From Larix kaempferi (Eukaryota; Streptophyta; Pinopsida; Pinales; Pinaceae), in the NCBI GenBank assembly GCA_027924585.1, contig BSBM01001067.1, positions 1,366,001 to 1,430,000 on the forward strand: 64,000 bases of DNA, in the 5' to 3' direction. Position numbers and translations under genes: made by a program. Below are positions 58,439 to 64,000 of this stretch, piece by piece. The notes below the pieces were generated by a model. That model searched no databases and was not told the origin of the DNA. It was given only the letters and a program-made list of their open reading frames with translations. How positions within the stretch are numbered: position 1 is the first letter of the stretch; each line of letters starts with the position of its first letter.

Positions 58439-59524
58439 TTGATCATATGTAGAACATTTTTAGTGGTGTGCTCTTTGTGCAGCTTGTTTTTAGTTGGCCT
58501 TAGAATTTTCTGGCCCGTTGAGCCGGAAACTATGGATAGCATCCCGGTGAGCACCAATCAAGGGACCCCTATTCAAGGGGATCCTTGTGATTTTCCATTC
58601 ATTGGGAACATTGGTACTCCCTTAATGGCTACCTGGAATCTTCTGGGATTCACTATAGGGCTACCAGTTTGGTTGTTTTCCACTCCGAATGCCTTGCATG
58701 CTCCCAATGCTTCTCAAGTAAGCACCTCACATAAAGAGCATCAGAACCCTATTCCCGCTTCGCTAGTAACATCTTCTACTCCTCCTTCTAACTCATGTGG
58801 TGAAAGTAGTAATACTAGTAACTAGTAGTCTAAAAGGAATAGACGGAGGAAGAATAGGAAGAAGATGCCAAAGCAAAGGGGAAGCCACCCAGCCTCTAGT
58901 AGTCATGCTGGGGGAACCTACCCAACCTATGGTGGTCATGTTGGGAGAAATCACTCAGTCACTGTAAATCATACTGAACCCACCCACCCAACCTCTGGAA
59001 GTCATGCTGGGGGCACCTACCCAGCCTCTGGAGGTCATGCTGGGAGCAAAATTTCAGTCACTACAAATCATACTGAAAGAATGTCTTCAACCACTGTTGC
59101 TCATGTTGAGGACATGTCATTGATCACTGTTGGTCATATTAATGACAAGTCACCAGTTACTGTGAGTCATACTAGAGACACTGAATCATCCACTTCAAGT
59201 CATGCTGAGGAAGTTGACATTGTCAACAAACCTAATAAACATTAGCTTAAGTTCCCTTGTAAGTTTTACGAGGGAGACCACCTGACCTATTTGTGCCCTG
59301 TACTTCCAGAAGTGCAAAGAGTGTGGTCCATAGTTCAATAGTCTTCTGCTTCTGAGCAACCAGCCACTGCAAGTCATGCTGGGGGAAAGCTTCCAACCAA
59401 TGCTAGTCATGATGAGAATATTGTTGTTGTAAATTAGTCTAAGCTTATAGGATGCAAGCCAAAGTTCCCTTGTAAACTTTGTAAGGGAGATCACCTTACT
59501 CACCTGTGCCTTACTATTCCAGAG
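58439..59524 (+). pseudogene. gag: degenerate gag of Tat-2 with His/Gly repeats and a duplicated zinc knuckle
   Basis: A single frame broken only by TAG at 58823, 58826, 59243, 59339 and 59435. After a short hydrophobic start and a basic stretch, 58865-59240 encodes imperfect repeats of about 15 residues with 'SHAGGTYP' or 'GHAG' and 'VxHTE' cores. Two zinc-knuckle modules follow 213 bases apart, in the same frame: at 59249 ('FPCKFYEGDHLTYLCP', second Cys changed to Tyr) and at 59462 ('FPCKLCKGDHLTHLC', intact CX2CX3HX4C). The typical gag shell domain seen in Tat-1 is absent. Confidence 0.75.
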
Positions 59525-60560
59525 GTGCGAAGAGTGTGGTCCATGTCTGAAGGATCCTCTGCTCCTGAATTGTCTATAGATTCCCAACAGCTTGATCAAC
59601 CTTTGGTTGATGAAGTGCTTGAACCAATGCAATATTTGGTCAACCCCACTCTTCCTTCAGAGAGTGAAGTGATCGAATCGATGCAATCTTCGACCGATCT
59701 CATCAGTCCTTTGGAGACTGATACATCTTTCCCTGAATTCTTATGCATTACCAGTTTGGATGTTTCTGAAACGGGGGGCACTTCATCTGTGCTGAGTGAA
59801 CCCCTACCAAGCTCTGGGATCATTTCCTTTGATTGGAAGAGTCTAACTGGGCCTCTCCTTCCTTCTTCTACACCTTTCCAGATAAAGGTTGATATTGGAA
59901 ACCATGTGGTTCATCAATGTATTGTAGATGAAGGATCCTCTATTAGTATCTTATCCCCTTATGCTTGGAGAGATTTAAGTTTTCCTAACCTTGTTCCATC
60001 TGTTAATTGGCCATTGAATTTCGATAAAAGACCTAGTGAACTATTGGGATTCCTCCCTCAAGTACCCATTAATTTGGGTGGAAAAACAATCTTAGTTGAT
60101 TTTATGGTTTTAAAGGACCCTATGGATTTTGATATGATCCTCGAGCGTGATTATGTATTTGATGCAGGCTGTGGTGTCTATGCTCTTTCGTGTGATGCAT
60201 TTTCCTCACAACGAAAGCATTGTCACTATCGATCAACTTACATTTGTTGATCCCTCTTATTACCCAACTATAGACCAAGTATATCCATCATCAGTAGGCA
60301 CTACCATGTCACAATCAAATTATGTGGCATATTGTTCCTTGAGTCCAATTCCTACTGAGAAGAAGCCTCTGAGTTCATGCTTACCTTCTCGGGACTGGGT
60401 CCCGGCAATTGACTAGGTGATAACTCCATCTGAATGTTTATACATGCATTCTATTTGGGATGATATACTTCCATCTGATGAATTTTTCCTAGAGTCTATA
60501 ATGCAGTCTTCCATTCATTTGGACATTGATCCACCATCGAGCATTCTTCCAACTTTTCTT
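59525..60560 (+). pseudogene. aspartic protease region of Tat-2
   Basis: The active site 'IVDEGSSISILSPYAWRDL' at about 59925-59980 uses D-E-G, as in Tat-1. The second lobe is 'INLGGKTILVDFMVLKDP' then 'DMILERDYVFDA'. A frameshift at about 60165-60185 leads to 'FPHNESIVTIDQLTF', matching Tat-1. TAG at 60414 and a TGA near 60560 end it; no RT follows. Confidence 0.82.
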
Positions 60561-61265
60561 TGACCTCGTTAAAAATAGTAAGGAGGCTACGAGCATTCTT
60601 CCACCTTCACTTCGAGCTCGTTAAAAACAGTAAGGAAGTTATGAGCATTCTTCTGTATCTCCTTTGAGCTTGGTAAAAATAGTAAGGAGGTCACAAGTTT
60701 ACTTTTCTGGGCTTGTTAAAACTTTATGAAAAATATATTTATGGAGTTCTCTCTAAGCTCTTCTTAGACTCTTTATATATGACAAGATTGCTGAGTATAG
60801 TTGTCTTTTCAGACTCGTTAAAGGATTTGAAATGACATCCACTTAGGTATAAGTTTACCCCTTTTCTGGACCTTTGTGGATCACCTACAAAAAATGAATA
60901 CTCTGGTCATACGTAGCTAGAAGAGTTCTTCTCTCATCATTTTACACTTTTTCGGGGGAGGAGACTAACTGTACAAAAAAGGACTTTTGGAGCCTTCTTT
61001 AGGGTTTTCAGGCTCTCAAAACATGAAAACACCAACGAGCATTCACCTACTCAGGCTCGATGTGAAATCCACGAGAAGGTATATAGAGGATGGTTTAAGT
61101 TTTTCTGACTCTATAAACAATAAAACACCGGCGAGCACATACTAACTCGGGCTCGATATTAAAATCCACGAGTAAGTGTATGGAGGATTATTTAAGTTTT
61201 CTGACTTCTTAAATAAGAAAACACCGGCAAGCATAAACCAATATCGACTCGATATTAAAATCCAG
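60541..61265 (+). repeat. short tandem repeats in the Tat-2 3' noncoding region
   Basis: About three units of 50-55 bp with 'gagcattctt', 'gagct-gttaaaaa-agtaag' (60541-60700), then three units of about 70 bp with 'caccgg-aagcata', 'ctcgatattaaaatcca' and 'gtatggagga' (61020-61265). Confidence 0.78.
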
Positions 61266-62600
61266 AGATCAGTGTTATAGAGTACTCATCTATCTCTTCG
61301 TTGAACTCTATAAAAAATGAAGAAGGTACTGAGTTTTCCTCCCATGGGCTCGTTAAAATTTTACATGGTTGGACCTATTGAGTTTTCTTTCTTGGACTCT
61401 TTAAAACAACAAGAAGGACATTCTTTTACCAAAAATAATAAGGGAAGGGAAATATATCTACATTTTTGTCGGTTTCAAAGGTAGCTAAGTCAGTCAAGTC
61501 CTTGAACACAACACCTCTTTGAGTCTATCTTTCAGTTAGGGTTTCAGTTTTCGACCTTTGGGTAAGCTTGATCTCAGAGTTTGTTACTCCTCCGGTTGGT
61601 TATTATTCCAATCATATGGAGAATCTGCTAATGTCTCCTACATTACAAGTTTATATCACATCCCCGTCATGTTGAAAGCTTCCTAAGTCACTTTTGTGTC
61701 GTGTTGACTATTTAAGGATACAACCTGTGTCGGCCATTCTGCAGTTACCTTGACCTCATGTGTCGGCCATCCTGGTGTCAGAGTCTATTTCATCTTGTGA
61801 TCGTCCTACTCCAAATAACCTCAAACTTTTGAGTGTCCCTCGTGTTGGATGATGGAGGATGCCTTAAGGCCTCCCTTCCAATGGATTTCTTCCCATCGAC
61901 TTCAACTCATCTTTCTCTGGGAATGAGGTTTAGAGTTTCGGTTAGTACCTTGGGGATTGCAGTCATCCGTGGGAGTTTCCATCGTCGTTGAATAAAGAGA
62001 ATACATCAATGTCTCTTATTCGACGGGTTCCTCAGGTGTTCGACTTCAAGTCCACTTTTTCACACTTGTTGGATCGTATTAGGTACCTTGGGCCCCATCA
62101 TCATTATTGGTGGAAGCCTTCGCATTTGTTAACGGTATACATCAATGACCGGTAATCAAATGGTACCCCCCATGTTCGACTTCATATTTTTTATTCACAT
62201 GGATAGGGTTCGTACCTTGGGATGTTTGGATGAAGGCCTTGGGATTGTGATAGCACTTCTAAATTTATGTTATTTCCCAAGTTGCGCAAGACTGAGCCAC
62301 ACTCATTTTTTGGATCTTTATGAGACATATATCTAGCTTGTTGTTATGGCTATGATCTCTCATTTTTGACATGGATCCACGCTTGTGTTTCAGTGGCCAT
62401 GCTATATATACATCTCTCAGTTATGTATCAGAGATCATATTGTATCACACCACACATTTATATGATGTCAAGATTGTAATCATTTGCTAACCTTGATTGA
62501 TGTTTCAAGTATTTTTGTGACTTCATCCTGTGGTTTCTCGCTCCTCCTTTGACTTGGAATTATAATGTATTTCAGCCATCGTTTCCCTCTCACTCACACA
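61266..62600 (+). other. 3' noncoding region of Tat-2
   Basis: No gene. Homologous by eye to the Tat-1 3' noncoding region. The open frame at 62145-62336 is not conserved with Tat-1. Confidence 0.65.
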
Positions 62601-62612
62601 TTAGGGGGCATT
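62601..62612 (+). promoter_or_regulatory. polypurine tract of Tat-2
   Basis: TTAGGGGGCATT abuts the TGTTATAG LTR start; equivalent to 11281-11294 in Tat-1. Confidence 0.8.
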
Positions 62613-63533
62613 TGTTATAGGTCAAATCTGCACTTCTCCATCTATGATCACATTGCTCTGTTGATCACACAAAAGGACACTATGGATGGAAGAGCTGGAT
62701 TGACCTTGGATTGGTTATTGCTAAGTGTACATCTCTTTCAGCTAAATTTTTTTTTCGTAATGTGTGCGCTACTTCCCCTACTGACATTTGGCGTTCTAAA
62801 CGCTGGTCTGCTTTAATACAACTAGCGCACTCCCTTAAAATTTGTGTGCGCTTGATGTTGGGAAGAAGAGCTACGCCCTAAAAGGTGGTTCACTTATATA
62901 ATACTAGCACACACCTTAAGATGAAATGGAAAAAATAATTAAGATTACGAATTGAGATTAGTTGGGGTTGGTTCTGCAACTTCCCCAACCTCCCAATTCA
63001 ACCACCTATCGAATCTAACTTCCCTCCTTGTCCCATAAATACAAGGGGAAGCCATGAGGTAGGGGACTAGAGAAGAAGATGCTAAGGTCATGCTGGAGGA
63101 ATTTCTAGGTCATTGTGAGGAGCAGGAATCCAGGTCTCAGTTACAAAAGTGCCTTAGACAGAAGTCAGGTATTGTTGTACTTGCTTCATTTGCTGATCAA
63201 TAAAGTGGATATATTTCCTTCCCAACATTAGTTGTGTTATATATGTTGTGCATTTTGATTATTAATTGATGATTTATGCAATCTTAGATGTCAATTTATT
63301 TTATATAATCAAATAGGCTTGAGGAAGGTGTAAAGTTTGTTTTGCAGTTTGATACGTCAAGGAGCGAAGGAGGAGAAAGCTAGGATCAAATTTTGATAAC
63401 CAGGTACGCCACTTTCTCACCCTTATCTCATTTGCTTACAAATATGTGTCTGCAGAACTAGAACTATCCACCCTGTAAATTTGTATGTTGACAGTCTCAA
63501 TTCCCCGCCTGTAGGGTATTATTCCCGTCAACA
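62613..63533 (+). repeat. 3' LTR of Tat-2
   Basis: Begins TGTTATAGG after the polypurine tract TTAGGGGGCATT (62601-62612) and ends '...attcccgtcaaca'. TATA-like ATAAATA at 63035-63041. The 83-codon frame at 62565-62816 spans the LTR edge and is not a gene. Confidence 0.92.
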
Positions 63534-64000
63534 GAAAGCTGTCGACAGTGAGATTCCTGTGTCGAGCTGTTTCCAAAGGGTCTTCCAAAATATGTTGACA
63601 AATCTAGAATCTTGGTTGAAATGATGGTTGTCGGTAAACCAAAGTGTTTCCAAACATGTGTGAAGAAGAGCTGAGTAGTCTGTTGCGCTGTCGTCGTCTT
63701 CTTACATGGTATGAGAATGGCCATCTTGGAAAATCTGTCGACTACTACTAAGATCAGTCATGCTGATTCTTGGTAGTAGGATATCTCATCAAGTAGTCCA
63801 TAGAAATAGATTCCCATGGTCGACTAGGAACTGACAAAGGTGTGTACAATCCCTGTCGTCGATTAGGAAGTTTAGCAGAGGGACAAACCACGCATGATCG
63901 AATGTACTTATTGACATCGGTTTTAAGTGTAGGCCAGAATAAATACTTCTACATAATAGAAAGTGTCTTTTCTACTCCAAAGTGTCTCACAGTCTTGCTG
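63534..64000 (-). pseudogene. integrase N-terminal half of gypsy-C, runs off window
   Basis: Minus strand: a zinc-binding end with 'IRSCVVCPSAKLPNRR'-like residues, 'VVVDRFSKMAILIPCKKTTT', 'AQQTTQLFFTHVWKHFGLP', 'TTIIS', and 'FWKTLW' in a shifted frame, up to the residues just before the conserved H-P-Q-T-D-G motif. There it is cut by the end of the Tat-2 LTR. The second catalytic Asp region is altered ('IISTKILD' where I-V-S-D-R-D is usual) in the main frame. Confidence 0.82.

Larger units (their letters stand above)
55724..63533 (+). mobile_element. non-autonomous Tat-type gypsy element (Tat-2), nested in gypsy-C
   Basis: Two homologous LTRs (about 55724-56639 and 62613-63533) enclose a leader, a degenerate gag, a protease and a long 3' noncoding region. 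RT, RNase H, integrase, aRNH and a PMD gene are absent. Homology to Tat-1 is clear in the protease, the polypurine tract and the 3' noncoding region. The element separates the two halves of a gypsy integrase on the minus strand. LTRs differ at many sites, so it is much older than the copia element. Confidence 0.92.

Noticed and set aside
1025-60416. Reassignment of TAG to an amino acid, as in some algae and ciliates
   Set aside because: LINE-1, the copia element and intact domains end or break at all three stop codons, and the elements also carry frameshifts. Methylation-linked decay explains TAG excess without a code change.
1-64000. Integrated pararetrovirus sequences
   Set aside because: All RT regions have gypsy, copia or LINE domain order with integrase or endonuclease; no movement-protein or coat-protein order of caulimoviruses is seen.
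1-64000. tRNA, rRNA or snRNA genes
   Set aside because: No cloverleaf or conserved RNA core was recognised by eye; the only tRNA-related matches are short retrotransposon primer sites. A tRNAscan or Infernal run would settle it.

Overview
This window looks like repeat-dominated nuclear DNA of a large-genome land plant, probably a seed plant. The evidence is Ty3/gypsy elements of the plant-specific Tat type with a second RNase H, a plant mobile domain (PMD) gene, an L1 LINE with a zf-RVT and RNase H tail, Ty1/copia elements with an initiator-Met primer site, and TTTAGGG-like repeat blocks. A gymnosperm is plausible but cannot be shown from the sequence. I found no intact host gene; the only host-gene remnant recognised is a subtilisin-like protease fragment.

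Layout. 1-12271: Tat-type gypsy element (Tat-1, + strand; its 5' LTR lies off the window) with broken gag, protease, RT, RNase H, integrase and archaeal-type RNase H, then a spliced PMD gene on the opposite strand (7597-9342), a long 3' noncoding region and a 3' LTR. Tat-1 sits in a copia remnant that resumes at 12272-13340. 15428-18612: a second gypsy element, LTR plus gag-protease, cut off where a 10.2-kb array of GA and telomere-like repeats starts (18613-28850). 28851-36029: AT-rich DNA with many local tandem duplications, the subtilase fragment and a small gypsy scrap. 36030-38640: LINE-1 (+). 38899-43935: LINE-2, L1 type (-), inserted in AT-rich tandem DNA. 45390-52921: a young copia element (-) with 650-bp LTRs and a 5-bp target duplication, but lacking most of its coding capacity. 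53140-54250: gypsy pol remnant (-). 54567-55723 and 63534-64000: the two halves of a further gypsy element (-), split by a non-autonomous Tat element, Tat-2 (55724-63533).

The genes do not form an operon or pathway; they are layers of nested retrotransposons of different ages. Three points stand out. First, nearly all premature stops in three gypsy elements are TAG (21 of 22 counted), as expected if methylated CHG sites decayed by deamination. Second, the purine-strand array has a higher-order period of about 2.7-3.2 kb. Third, non-autonomous elements are prominent: the youngest insertion (copia) and Tat-2 both lack the enzymes needed to move themselves.
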